A stretch of 64,000 bases of DNA from Azorhizobium sp965227945 (GTDB taxonomy: Bacteria > Pseudomonadota > Alphaproteobacteria > Rhizobiales > Xanthobacteraceae), in the NCBI GenBank assembly GCA_965227945.1, contig CBDDGQ010000005.1:868001-932000 (forward strand). Direction: 5' to 3'. The notes below the pieces were generated by a model. It was not told the DNA's origin. It was given only the letters and a program-made list of their open reading frames with translations, and searched no databases. Both the position numbers and the translations under genes were made by a program. Shown here in pieces: positions 17,777 to 28,832 of this stretch; the stretch's first letter is position 1; the number at the start of each line of letters is the position of its first letter.

Positions 17777-18808
17777 TCAGACCAGGACGTTCGGCACCTC
17801 GACTTTGCGTTCCAGCCAGGCCGGGACGGGCAGATCCTTGGAGCGCAGGAAGTCCGGGTTGAACAGTTTGGACTGATACCGTGTGCCGTAGTCACACAGG
17901 ATGGTCACGATGGTGTGCCCCGGTCCGAGCTCCCGCGCAAGCCGGATGGCGCCCGCCACATTGATGCCGGACGAGCCCCCCAGGCACAGGCCTTCGTGCT
18001 CCAGAAGATCGAACACGATGGGGATGGCTTCCGCGTCGGGGATCTGGAAGGCCGCATCCACTGGCGCGTCCTCCAAGTTGGCGGTGATGCGCCCCTGGCC
18101 GATGCCTTCGGTGATGGACGACCCCTCCGCGTGCAGCACGCCGGAGGTGTAGAAGGAATAGAGCGCCGCCCCCATGGGATCAGCCAGTCCGATCTTGATC
18201 GCGGGGTTGCGGGCCTTCAGCGCGAGGCCCACGCCAGCGAAGGTGCCGCCGGTGCCCACGGCGCAGACGAAGCCGTCCACCTTGCCGTCGGTCTGCTCCC
18301 AGATCTCCGGTCCTGTGGTGTCGATGTGCGCCTGGCGATTGGCCACATTGTCGAACTGATTGGCCCAGATGGCCCCGTGCGGTGCGGTCTTGGCCAGCGC
18401 TTCGGCCAGCCGGCCGGAGACCTTCACGTAATTGTTCGGGTTGGCGTAGCCCACGGCGGGCACCTCCACCAGCGTGGCGCCGGCGAGCCGCAGCATGTCC
18501 TTCTTTTCCTGAGACTGGGTCTCGGGAATGACGATCACCGTCTTGAAGCCAAAGGGGGCAGCCACCAAAGCGAGGCCGATGCCGGTATTGCCGGCCGTGC
18601 CTTCGACGATGGTGCCGCCCGGCTCGATCTGTTTCTTGGCCATGGCATCCTGGATGATGCCCAGAGCCGCCCGGTCTTTCACAGATTGGCCGGGATTCAT
18701 GAATTCCGCTTTGCCCAAAATGGTGCAGCCGGTGGCCTCTGAGGCCCGCTTGAGCTTGATCAGCGGCGTGTGGCCGATGGAATCTACAAGGCCGTTGCGG
18801 AAATTCAT
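17777..18808 (-). CDS. cysK: Cysteine synthase (PLP-dependent)
   Basis: This 343-residue fold-type II PLP enzyme makes cysteine from O-acetylserine and sulfide. Lys44 in NPGQSVKDRAA is the PLP Schiff-base lysine; EGTAGNTGIGLA is the substrate-binding loop and AVGTGGTFAG the phosphate-binding loop. It is about 20-30 residues longer than E. coli CysK, with a C-terminal extension ending WLERKVEVPNVLV, resembling the longer cysteine synthases seen in other alphaproteobacteria and in fungi. Start ATG 18808 has GGAG eight bases upstream. First gene of the cysK-sseA operon. Confidence 0.93.
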   Translation of the reverse strand: MNFRNGLVDSIGHTPLIKLKRASEATGCTILGKAEFMNPGQSVKDRAALGIIQDAMAKKQIEPGGTIVEGTAGNTGIGLALVAAPFGFKTVIVIPETQSQEKKDMLRLAGATLVEVPAVGYANPNNYVKVSGRLAEALAKTAPHGAIWANQFDNVANRQAHIDTTGPEIWEQTDGKVDGFVCAVGTGGTFAGVGLALKARNPAIKIGLADPMGAALYSFYTSGVLHAEGSSITEGIGQGRITANLEDAPVDAAFQIPDAEAIPIVFDLLEHEGLCLGGSSGINVAGAIRLARELGPGHTIVTILCDYGTRYQSKLFNPDFLRSKDLPVPAWLERKVEVPNVLV

Positions 18809-18886
18809 CAGAACCACTCCAAATTCTCGGAGCAGCCTAGTCCAACGCGAGGCGGCGCGGCAACCGTTCGCCTGCGCGCGGTTGTC

Positions 18887-20344
18887 TCACCCGGCAGAGC
18901 GCAGCTCGCGGCGGGTGTGCTCATAGGCGCGCAGGGCGCGGTCGCGGGCGGCCGCATGGTCCACCAGCGGCTTGGGATAGTCGACGCCCAGGCGGATGCC
19001 GGCCTGCGCCAGATCCAGCGCGCCGGCCTCCCAGGGCTTGTGGATGAAAGCGTTCGGCAGCTTGGCCAGTTCCGGCACATAGGTGCGCACATAGGTACCC
19101 GCGGGATCGAACTTCTCGCCCTGGAGCACCGGATTGAAGATGCGGAAATAGGGGGCGGCGTCGGCCCCCGATCCGGCCACCCATTGCCAGCTGGCCGCAT
19201 TGCTGGCGGGGTCGGCATCCACCAGCGTGTCCCAGAACCAGCGTTCGCCGTCCTGCCAGGGAACCAGCAGGTGCTTGCAGAGGAAGGAGGCCACCACCAT
19301 GCGCACCCGGTTGTGCATCCAGCCGGTGGTCCACAGCTGGCGCATGCCGGCGTCGACGATGGGATAGCCGGTGCGGCCGCGCTGCCACGCCTTGAGGTCG
19401 CCGGAGCATTCCCGCCAGGGAAAGGCATCGAACGAGGCTTGCAGATTGCGCCGGGCGAGATCGGGCACCGCGTGCAGCAGATGGTGGGAGAATTCCCGCC
19501 AATAGACCTCTGCGTCGAACTTGCGCACGTCCGCCAGCGGCACGGCGCCCGCCTCCCCCGCATGGGCGGCAGCGGCCAGGACCTGGCGGGGCGAGAGTTC
19601 GCCGAACCGCAGCCGCGGCGACAGGCGGGAGACGTGGGTCTGGTCCGGCCGATCACGGCCATCGGCATAGCCGGCCAGGCCGTCTGACAGGAAGCGCTCC
19701 AGCCGCTCCCGCGCCGCCGCCTCGCCCGGCTGCCACGCCGCCCGCAATCCGCCCGCCCAATCGGGCCGCGCGGGCTCCAGGTCCCAGTCATCCAGGCTGT
19801 CGCTCGCCAGCGGAGCGGCGCCGATCAGGCGTGGCACTGGCAGCGGCCGACCGATCGTCCCGATCTTCATCGCCGCCCGCTGAAAGGCGGAAAAGGTCCG
19901 CGGCAGTCCGCCGCCCGTGCCCCGGACATCCCCCGGCAGGTGCAGGAGATGGCCGAGCGTGCGCTCCACCGACTGTCCAGAGGCAGAGAGCGCTTGTGCC
20001 AGGGCCTCATCCACCGCCTGTTCCGCCTTGCCCGGCCGCCAGTTGAAGGCGAGGCGATCTGCGCCGGCCGCCCGCATGACCTCGGGCACGATGCGGCCCG
20101 CCGCACCGCGCCTCAGAACCAGCGGCACCCCATGCCGGCCCAGGTCCGCCTGCAAGGCCCGCAGCGATCCGGCCAGCCACCAGCGCGCGGCCCCGCCCAG
20201 CCGGCGCACGCCGGGGCTGTCCTCATCCAGCACATAGAGCGCGAGAACCGGCCGGGCGCCGCCGGCAGCGGCGATGAGCGCGGGATTGTCCGCGAGACGC
20301 AGGTCGTCACGGAACCACATCACGGCGGTGCTGGCGGCGCTCAT
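18887..20344 (-). CDS. phr: Deoxyribodipyrimidine photolyase (class I)
   Basis: This 485-residue flavoprotein has an N-terminal Rossmann domain beginning VMWFRDDLRLADNPAL that binds the antenna chromophore, and a helical C-terminal FAD domain with the conserved TGYPIVDAGMRQL, WMHNRVRM and WYF-like electron-transfer region (SWQWVAGSGADAAPYFRIFNP, quoted loosely by its key residues W, D, A, P, Y, F, N, P). It repairs cyclobutane pyrimidine dimers with blue light. Start ATG 20344 has GGGAG at good spacing. The next gene upstream on the same strand ends at 20457. Confidence 0.93.
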   Translation of the reverse strand: MSAASTAVMWFRDDLRLADNPALIAAAGGARPVLALYVLDEDSPGVRRLGGAARWWLAGSLRALQADLGRHGVPLVLRRGAAGRIVPEVMRAAGADRLAFNWRPGKAEQAVDEALAQALSASGQSVERTLGHLLHLPGDVRGTGGGLPRTFSAFQRAAMKIGTIGRPLPVPRLIGAAPLASDSLDDWDLEPARPDWAGGLRAAWQPGEAAARERLERFLSDGLAGYADGRDRPDQTHVSRLSPRLRFGELSPRQVLAAAAHAGEAGAVPLADVRKFDAEVYWREFSHHLLHAVPDLARRNLQASFDAFPWRECSGDLKAWQRGRTGYPIVDAGMRQLWTTGWMHNRVRMVVASFLCKHLLVPWQDGERWFWDTLVDADPASNAASWQWVAGSGADAAPYFRIFNPVLQGEKFDPAGTYVRTYVPELAKLPNAFIHKPWEAGALDLAQAGIRLGVDYPKPLVDHAAARDRALRAYEHTRRELRSAG

Positions 20345-20456
20345 GACCGTTCTCCCTGTCCAGGCCAGCCGCGCGGACCTTTGCCCGATTACGCACCGCC
20401 CAGCCGGGCAGATCATACGCCTGCAGTCGCGCCCGCGGTACCGCGGCCGGCAGATG

Positions 20457-20918
20457 TCAATCTGCGGCGCTGCCGGAGGAAACGGATTGTGGGGCTTCGG
20501 GCAATGGGGGCTCCGGCATCCGGCCGAAGGCGATGCCTGCTGTGCCGAAGATCAGGAAGGTGCCGCCGATGATGCCCAGGATGATGCTGACGCCCCGCTG
20601 CTCCCACACGCTGCCGATGCTGGCATCGCCCGGTCGGGCCGGCGGAAACAGCACCTCTACCGGATCGCCCACAGCGTAACCCGCCGGGCGGGAGCGCCAC
20701 TTGGAGGTGAACAGGATCTGGCGGCCCTCGGCGGTGTGAAAGCGCACCACGGGGCTGGCAGAGCCATCGTTGGAGCGTTGGAGCGCCGTCACCACGCCCG
20801 CGGCACGCTCGGAATTGCGGATGAACCGGTCCGTCGTCCAGGTCAGCACGCCGCATCCCACCAGCAGACCGAAGCCAAGGACGAAGAAGATGTAGCCGAT
20901 GGCCCGAAACATGGTCAT
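20457..20918 (-). CDS. DUF3592-like membrane protein
   Basis: This 153-residue protein has an N-terminal membrane helix (about 5-27), an extracytoplasmic ~70-residue beta domain (GVVTALQRSNDGS, VVRFHTAEGRQILFTS, YAVGDPVEVLF) and a second helix at about 109-131 with a short tail. This plan and the GDxVxVLFxP motif match DUF3592. Its function is unknown. Its ATG overlaps the TGA of the upstream 719-aa gene in an ATGA arrangement, so translation of the two is probably coupled. Confidence 0.8.
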   Translation of the reverse strand: MTMFRAIGYIFFVLGFGLLVGCGVLTWTTDRFIRNSERAAGVVTALQRSNDGSASPVVRFHTAEGRQILFTSKWRSRPAGYAVGDPVEVLFPPARPGDASIGSVWEQRGVSIILGIIGGTFLIFGTAGIAFGRMPEPPLPEAPQSVSSGSAAD

Positions 20919-23074
20919 GGCTCAGCCCCCCGCCGTCCGGGGCTGCCGCGCTTGGCCGGCTTCTTCCGATAGGCCTCCAGAAGACGGAAGGTCTCGCGGT
21001 CCTTGGCCATGGTGCTCATGGCCCGCAGGCGGTCGCTGTCCACCCAGTCGTCGAGCTGCTCGGGCCGATGCAAGGCGATGTGGATCATGGCCGCGCGCAG
21101 AAAGAATGCGGCGGCATTGCCATAGCCGTCGTAGGTGTTGCTGTTGCGCGGCAGCCATCCGGTTTCCAGTACCTCGGCCAGCACCGGGTCGTCCTGCGGA
21201 TGGTGGATCAGCAGGAACAGCAACTGGCAGCCATGGGCATAGGCATAATGCTCCAGCCCCTGGAGGAACCAGTCGGCGGTGATGTGGCTGTTGGAATAGA
21301 GGTGGAGGGCATAGGCTCGCATGGCCGCCACCATGCCGGCCCGGAAGCGGGAATGGGCGGCGCCATAGTCGGCAAGGCGCAGATGGTCCTCGAAGGTGAG
21401 CCGGGGCGCGAACACCAAGTCGATGATCTGCGGCAGATCGGGCAGGTCGAAGTGCGCGGCGGCCGCAGCCCTGATCTCAGGCAAATCGAAGGTCGCCAGC
21501 AGGGCAAACAGCTTGTCGGCCAGGGGGCGGGGCAGGGTGGCGATGAGGCGGATCATCTCCGGTCCGTGCCCGGTGCGCAGCAAGCGCCAGGTGAGGCGGG
21601 CCGCATCCCCATGCATGTCGTCGCCCACAAAGGGCGCGAACGGCTCGTGCCACTGGTAGCGCGCAGGCTCCCAGAGAAAGCGCATGGGCGGTGGTTCGAA
21701 GGTGGCGAGCAGCGTCACCGCCCGCTCCACGTCGAGGGCGGCAGGATCTCGGGCCACGTCGGCACAGAACTCGGCAATCAACGGGCTGTCCCAACTGCCT
21801 TGCTGCCCCCGTGGGTCGGGGAACAGCCACGAGACGGGCATGGCACAGGTCTCCAGCGCCGTGCGCGCCCCATGCCACTCCGACGCCTCGAAGGCGGCCT
21901 GATCGGCGATGTCGAAGTCATCTTCGGCGCTGACGCCCCGCAGCCGCCGCATTCGCACGATGGGCGTTCCCGGGGTCATCTTGGCACCCGAAACGAAGCA
22001 CTTCTTGGCGGCCTTGCCGCCCAGAACGCCGTCGTGCACCGCGCAGGGCGGCGTGGCGGCTGGTCCCGGCGGCGGCTCGGGCGGTGAGCGGATCTCCGAG
22101 TCGAAGAAGGCTGCATAAGCGGGCAGGGCCTGAAGCGGGGCGAGCCACGCGTCCTGCCGCATCTGCTTGGTCCAGTCTTTGGGCGACAGGTCAGCGCGAT
22201 CGATCCTGAACCGCCACGGCAGCCCGTAACCTCTGCGCACCAGCCGCCGCGCGGCATCGAGCGCCCGGTCCAATTGGCCGAGGGTGGACAAGATGCAGAT
22301 GGCGTTGAACACGAAGTGATGGTCATCCCCGACCGGCCCGGTGAGCAGCGCTTCGAGCCGCGCGTCAATCAGCGGCAGACCACGCGCCGGCTGCTCGCTG
22401 AGCAGGGCGTTCTCCAGCAGCAGGGCTTCGAAGGCCTGGATCTGCTCGCGAAGCCAATCCAGCGGGCCGAGTCGCATCGCCGCCTCCTGGCGATCCAGGA
22501 TCGTCGCAGGGTCGAAGCGGAAGGGGCCATAGGCCGCTGCGGCCGGAAGATCGGCCAGTTCGGCCACCAGCGGGCCTTGGCTGCGGCCATCGTTTTTCTG
22601 GCGGCGATAGCTGGCGAACGCGAGGATGAGGCGGACAAGCGCGTCCTGATCGCTGCGGACCGCCGCCGCGGCGATCAGCTCCAGATGCAGATACGGATAG
22701 GCGATGCGCAAATATTGCAGCGCATCTTCGGGCTCCGTCAGCGCACGCATGCTGGAGACCCGCGCCTCCAGCCACGGCGCACCGGGGAGCGCCGCGGGCG
22801 CGGGATGGCGCGCCCAGCGCAGGGCAAACTGCTCCAGGAAGGCGGTCATCAAATCCAGCCGACCTGACCGCAGATAGGCCCGCGCCACGATCACGGCGGC
22901 GAATCCGGTAATCGGCGCCTTGCCGCGTAGGTCCACATGCGCCTCGGTGCCGATCAGCGCCGCCGCATGCAGCACCTCGTCCTTGAAGGCGATGAGGGCG
23001 GCATCGGGGTCGGGCGCGTCCAGGCATTGGCGCAGGGCATGTGCGAATGCTTCGGGTGTCGAGAGATCGGACAC
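20915..23074 (-). CDS. Large hypothetical protein, helical repeats, unknown family
   Basis: I do not recognise this 719-residue protein. There is no signal peptide and no membrane helix, so it is probably cytoplasmic. Residues 1-325 are rich in Ala/Leu helices with TPR-like character (for example NAICILSTLGQLDRALDAA near 258-276). A Pro-rich hinge at about 331-343 leads to a short segment with Cys344 and Cys359 and then a second helical half (about 375-700). The hinge region could hold a small folded unit, but two Cys are too few to claim a zinc site. Start is GTG 23074, with AAGGA nine bases upstream. It is translationally coupled to the DUF3592 gene. Confidence 0.75.
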   Translation of the reverse strand: MSDLSTPEAFAHALRQCLDAPDPDAALIAFKDEVLHAAALIGTEAHVDLRGKAPITGFAAVIVARAYLRSGRLDLMTAFLEQFALRWARHPAPAALPGAPWLEARVSSMRALTEPEDALQYLRIAYPYLHLELIAAAAVRSDQDALVRLILAFASYRRQKNDGRSQGPLVAELADLPAAAAYGPFRFDPATILDRQEAAMRLGPLDWLREQIQAFEALLLENALLSEQPARGLPLIDARLEALLTGPVGDDHHFVFNAICILSTLGQLDRALDAARRLVRRGYGLPWRFRIDRADLSPKDWTKQMRQDAWLAPLQALPAYAAFFDSEIRSPPEPPPGPAATPPCAVHDGVLGGKAAKKCFVSGAKMTPGTPIVRMRRLRGVSAEDDFDIADQAAFEASEWHGARTALETCAMPVSWLFPDPRGQQGSWDSPLIAEFCADVARDPAALDVERAVTLLATFEPPPMRFLWEPARYQWHEPFAPFVGDDMHGDAARLTWRLLRTGHGPEMIRLIATLPRPLADKLFALLATFDLPEIRAAAAAHFDLPDLPQIIDLVFAPRLTFEDHLRLADYGAAHSRFRAGMVAAMRAYALHLYSNSHITADWFLQGLEHYAYAHGCQLLFLLIHHPQDDPVLAEVLETGWLPRNSNTYDGYGNAAAFFLRAAMIHIALHRPEQLDDWVDSDRLRAMSTMAKDRETFRLLEAYRKKPAKRGSPGRRGAEP

Positions 23075-23222
23075 GGGTCACGGTCCTTCGCCAAGAAGAC
23101 GGCCAGCATCCGGGCACGCCTGACGCTAAAGGTTTGCCGCGGGTTCCCTGGAGGGGCGCAGCATGCACCGGCGACGAGGCGCGGCGGTGCGGCAGGGCTG
23201 TGGCGCATGCGGGCTGGAAATG

Positions 23223-23257
23223 AAAAAGGGATCAAGCCTTTACGGCCTGATCCCTTT
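23223..23257 (-). terminator. Terminator of tRNA-Asn
   Basis: AAAGGGATCA/TGATCCCTTT forms a 10-bp stem with a small inner GCC/GGC stem, ending in T5 on the minus strand just beyond the tRNA 3' end. Confidence 0.8.
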
Positions 23258-23263
23258 CAAATT

Positions 23264-23338
23264 TGGCTCCCCGGGCCGGATTCGAACCAGCGACCAACCG
23301 GTTAACAGCCGGTTGCTCTACCACTGAGCTACCGAGGA
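23264..23338 (-). tRNA. tRNA-Asn (anticodon GTT)
   Basis: A 75-nt tRNA with encoded CCA (complement TGG at 23264-23266). The acceptor stem TCCTCGG/CCGGGGA pairs with one U-G, the anticodon loop is CTGTTAA (anticodon GTT opposite 23304-23306), and the T-loop is TTCGAAT. It reads AAC/AAU. Confidence 0.97.
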
Positions 23339-23468
23339 ACGGGGCTTCACACCCGAGGCCGGCCATATAGCAACCGTGCGCCGGCTTGTGAAGTCAAAGG
23401 ATCGGGATTTCGACGCGATTGCATCCACATGCGGTGGATAAGCCGGAGAAATCCAATCCCCACAAGGG

Positions 23469-25322
<1,854 letters not shown>

Positions 25323-25517
25323 AAATATCTCCGGGCGCGGGCCGCGCGCCGATCCATCAACCGCCATCCCGGCGGCAAGTCAATGTCGCGGCACATTCTG
25401 TCGCGGCATCTCATCCCGGCCGGCCTGGAGTCTGGCGCGGGGAACAGTGCGAGCCGTTGGGGCTCGGAAATCGACGGCCATTGGGGCGAATGAGCTCAGG
25501 CAAAGGCGCGTCGGCGC

Positions 25518-25591
25518 TGGAGGCCACGCCCGGAATCGAACCGGGGTGCAAGGATTTGCAGTCCTCTGCGTAACCACTCCGCCACGTGGCC
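25518..25591 (-). tRNA. tRNA-Cys (anticodon GCA)
   Basis: A 74-nt tRNA with encoded CCA. The acceptor stem GGCCACG/CGTGGCC is perfect, the discriminator is U as required for cysteine identity, the anticodon loop CTGCAAA carries GCA, and the T-loop is TTCGATT. Confidence 0.97.
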
Positions 25592-25767
25592 TCACCGAGC
25601 GGTTCCCTAAAGCACCAAGAGGCCGGGAGCAAGAGGGGGGAGGTGCGCCACAGGGGCTTGTGGCGCCGGCGGCGAGGGATCGCGGGCCGGCTGCGTCTTG
25701 TCAGTGTTACCTTTATACGGCAATCCAGTGTCGCTCCCGTTAGGGGAGAAGCTTGGAGAAAATGCCC

Positions 25768-26328
25768 ATGCGCGTGCGCCCCTTGATCCTCACGGCCCTG
25801 CTCGCTTTGCTGCCGGGCGCTGCCCTGGCCGACGGTCCGATTCTCGAATTCACGTTCGGCAATGTGGCCTCCGCAGTGGCCAAGGTCTCCGCCGTGGACG
25901 CCAAGACCCGCAGCGTGACGCTGGTGGCCGCCGATGGCACCTGGTCGTCCATCAAGGTCGGCCCCGAAGTGCAGAACTTCCCGCAGATCCAGGTCGGCGA
26001 CGAAGTGAAGCTGGCGGTGGAGCAGGTGACCAACATCCGCGTCGTCCACCCCAATGACGGCACCCCTGTGCCCGTGAATGTGGTGACGGTGGACACCGCC
26101 CCCCTGGGCGCCAAGCCCGCCGCCGTGGTGAGCGACCGGCGCGAACTCTCCGCGACCATCACCGCCCTGGTCCCCGACACCCGCACCATCACCTTGCAGG
26201 GACCGGCGGGAAACACCGTGACCTTTGCCATTCCCGGCGACAAAGGCGACTTCAGCAAGCTGAAGGTGGGTGACCACATCATCTTCAGCCAGGTGACCTT
26301 CACCGGGCTCGCGGATCTGCGTCCCTGA
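25768..26328 (+). CDS. Periplasmic protein with two tandem homologous domains
   Basis: This 186-residue protein has a signal peptide (residues 1-21, ending ALA before DGP). The mature part consists of two related ~50-residue units: about 35-86 and about 126-178. Each has an A(V/L)..(D/P)..TR.(V/I)TL strand pair, a Gly turn, then (I/L)(Q/K)VGD with following hydrophobic residues, suggesting two small beta-barrels. I know no function. Start ATG 25768 is preferred because GGAG lies nine bases upstream; ATG 25762 would be too close. Neighbours are tRNA-Cys and the PIMT-like gene. Confidence 0.72.
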   Translation: MRVRPLILTALLALLPGAALADGPILEFTFGNVASAVAKVSAVDAKTRSVTLVAADGTWSSIKVGPEVQNFPQIQVGDEVKLAVEQVTNIRVVHPNDGTPVPVNVVTVDTAPLGAKPAAVVSDRRELSATITALVPDTRTITLQGPAGNTVTFAIPGDKGDFSKLKVGDHIIFSQVTFTGLADLRP

Positions 26329-26445
26329 GGGCTGCGCCGCGCCCTGCCGCGCTGCTCTGACGCTGCCACATCGCCGCCTTGCAAAAATGGCGGCGGTGTG
26401 GCTCTTGAGCCGGGTGAGAGCCCGTCGGACCGGCCGGAGGATGAG

Positions 26446-27117
26446 ATGATCGACTTCGTGGAACTGCGCCGCGGCATGGTGGACGGCCAGGTCCGGGCCA
26501 ATGATGTCACCGACCTGCGCATCGTCGCGGCCATGCTGGATATTCCCCGCGAACGCTTCGTTCCGGAGCGCCTGCGGTCCCTGGCTTATATTGACGATGA
26601 CCTGCTGATCCGGCCGGCCTCCGGCGCCACTCCGGCGCGCTATCTGATCGAGCCGATGGTCCTGGCCAAGCTGCTGCAACTGGCCGAGGTGCCGCCCGAT
26701 GCGCTGGTGCTGGATATCGGCGTCGGCACTGGTTATTCCGCCGCCGTTCTGGCGCGGCTGTGCCTGCAGGTGGTGGCCGTGGACGACGATGCGGATCTGG
26801 TGGCCGCCGCCAATGCCACCATCAGCGATCTGGCGATCACCAACGTGGCGGTGCTGCACGGCGATCTCACCGGCGGATGGGCGCCCGAGGCGCCCTACGA
26901 CGTGATCCTGCTCAATGGTTCGGTGGAAGTGATTCCCGACGCGCTGTTCGCCCAGCTGCGCGACGGCGGCCGTCTGGTGGCGGTGGTGGGGCGGGGCGGC
27001 GCCGGCCGCGCGGCAGTGTTCACCAAGGTGGGCACGGCCATCAGCGAGCGGTCGGTGTTCAATGCCGCGATCCCGCCGCTGCCGGGTTTTGCGGCGGCTC
27101 CCCGGTTTACCTTTTGA
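26446..27117 (+). CDS. Divergent protein-L-isoaspartate O-methyltransferase-like protein
   Basis: This 223-residue SAM-dependent methyltransferase-like protein has the family opening (VELRRGMVDGQVRAND, ERFVPE) and a clear SAM motif I, VLDIGVGTGYSAA, at 88-100. It lacks the canonical PIMT substrate loop (QTxSQP) and the VTAAAP motif, reading LIEPMVLAK and ILLNGSVEVIP instead. It may therefore be a paralogue with a different substrate or none. A normal pcm is present at 61644. It starts at ATG 26446 behind GGAGG and lies 184 bases before tolC, an arrangement common in Rhizobiales. Confidence 0.82.
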   Translation: MIDFVELRRGMVDGQVRANDVTDLRIVAAMLDIPRERFVPERLRSLAYIDDDLLIRPASGATPARYLIEPMVLAKLLQLAEVPPDALVLDIGVGTGYSAAVLARLCLQVVAVDDDADLVAAANATISDLAITNVAVLHGDLTGGWAPEAPYDVILLNGSVEVIPDALFAQLRDGGRLVAVVGRGGAGRAAVFTKVGTAISERSVFNAAIPPLPGFAAAPRFTF

Positions 27118-27301
27118 TGTCATCCCGTTACCGTCTTCCGACACCTGTGTCTGAACTGTCGCGGTAGGTCAAAAAAGCGTCGGGGGATCGAACCAGTCGG
27201 TTCCCTCTGCGAAGCCCGGTGGCTATGGTCCAGTTAACATCCGCGCGTCTGGCTTCGTGTGGCGTCCTGCTTTGAGCGGAGCCGCGGTTCGGGAGATTTC
27301 T

Positions 27302-28693
27302 ATGTCGCTTGCGACGCATTTTAGCCGGCGCCTGACTGTTCTTGCTGCGGCAACCGCCCTTTCGGTGGTGGGGCTGGCCTCCAGTGTTTCGGCCCAGACC
27401 CTCGATGCCGCCATGGCCATGGCCTATGTCAACAACCCCACCCTGAATGCGCAGCGGGCCGGCACCCGCGCGGTGGACGAAAATGTGCCCCAGGCGCTGT
27501 CGGGCTATCGGCCCACGGTGTCCGCCGGGGCCAGTGTCACCGGTCAATATGCGCGCAGCTCAGCCAGCGGTGTGGTCACCAACGGCACCTTGATTCCCCG
27601 TTCGGTCAACCTGACCGTCACCCAGACCATCTTCAACGGGCTGCTGACGGCCAGCACCACCCAGAAAGCCGAGTCGACGGTCAAGGGATCTCGCGAGACC
27701 TTGCGCAATTCCGAGCAGACCGTGCTGCTCAACGCCGCCACGGCATACATGAACGTGCTGCAGGCGATCGCGCTGCTGGATCTGCAGAAGCAGAACCTCG
27801 CCGCCTTGCAGCAGGAACTCCGCGCCACGCGCGACCGCTTCAACGTGGGTGAAGTCACCCGCACCGACGTGGCCCAGGCCGAGGCGCGCGTCGCTGACGC
27901 CAATTATCAGGTGGCCCAGGCGGTCGCGAATCTGTCCTCCGATCGCGCGGTTTACCGCCAGGTGATCGGCGTGGAGCCGGGTCAATTGTCGCCGCCGCGC
28001 TCGATCGAGTTCATGATTCCTTCCACGATGGACAAGGCGATCGCCCAGGGCCTGGCCCAGCATCCGGCGATCCAGGCGTCGAAGTTCGCCGTGGATGCCG
28101 CTTTGTTCCAGGTGAAGATGTCCGAGGCGGGGCTGGCCCCCAACCTCAGCCTGCAGGGGCAGCTCGCCCAGGGCTATGACCAGAACCAGGCAGTGGACAG
28201 CTCCAGCTCCGCCGGCGTGTCGCTGAACCTCACGGTTCCGATCTACCAAGGCGGCGCGGAATATTCCGCCATCCGGCAGTCCAAGGAGTATCTCTCCCAG
28301 GCGCGCATCGAGGTGGACGTGAATCGGGACACCATCCGCGCCAATACGGTTCAGTATTGGGGGGCACTGGAAGCAGCCAAGGCGCAGATCCAGTCCGCCC
28401 AGGCGTCCGTTGCCGCCAACACGCTGGCGCTGGAAGGCGTCCGCGAGGAATGGCGCGTGGGACAGCGCACCACCACGGACGTGCTGAATGCGCAGACCGA
28501 CCTCACTAACGCCAAGTCGGCCTTGGTGACCGCCCAGCGCGACCGGGTGGTGGCCTCCTATTCGCTGATCTCCACCATCGGCAAGCTCGATGCGGTGTCT
28601 TTGGCCCTCAAGGTGCCGGTCTATGACCCGCGGGTGCATTACAACCAGGTGCGGGACGCGTGGGCGGGCACCCGCACGCCGGACGGCAAATAA
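27302..28693 (+). CDS. tolC: TolC family outer membrane efflux protein
   Basis: This 463-residue protein has a signal peptide (residues 1-31, VSA before QTL) and two tandem outer-membrane-efflux repeats (about 35-235 and 240-440) made of long helices and short strands, with repeated motifs such as VGEVTRTDVAQAEARVADA and VGQRTTTDVLNAQTDL. It forms the trimeric outer membrane channel for type I secretion and RND/MFS efflux pumps. Start ATG 27302 has GGGAG seven bases upstream. No pump genes are adjacent; popZ follows. Confidence 0.93.
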   Translation: MSLATHFSRRLTVLAAATALSVVGLASSVSAQTLDAAMAMAYVNNPTLNAQRAGTRAVDENVPQALSGYRPTVSAGASVTGQYARSSASGVVTNGTLIPRSVNLTVTQTIFNGLLTASTTQKAESTVKGSRETLRNSEQTVLLNAATAYMNVLQAIALLDLQKQNLAALQQELRATRDRFNVGEVTRTDVAQAEARVADANYQVAQAVANLSSDRAVYRQVIGVEPGQLSPPRSIEFMIPSTMDKAIAQGLAQHPAIQASKFAVDAALFQVKMSEAGLAPNLSLQGQLAQGYDQNQAVDSSSSAGVSLNLTVPIYQGGAEYSAIRQSKEYLSQARIEVDVNRDTIRANTVQYWGALEAAKAQIQSAQASVAANTLALEGVREEWRVGQRTTTDVLNAQTDLTNAKSALVTAQRDRVVASYSLISTIGKLDAVSLALKVPVYDPRVHYNQVRDAWAGTRTPDGK

Positions 28694-28832
28694 TCCCTGG
28701 GATGATCCGCACGCGCGGTTGTGGCGGGTCGATGCGATGACATACTCCGAGCAATAGGTGGCGATTCTGACGTCCAAACTGAAGCTCGGCGTAGCGCGCG
28801 GGTTGAGGGACGTCTTCGGCCGAGGGCGACCC

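Noticed and set aside
23423..23439. Hairpin ATCCAC/GTGGAT after the ABC exporter gene
   Set aside because: The stem is only six bases with no T-tract, so termination cannot be supported.
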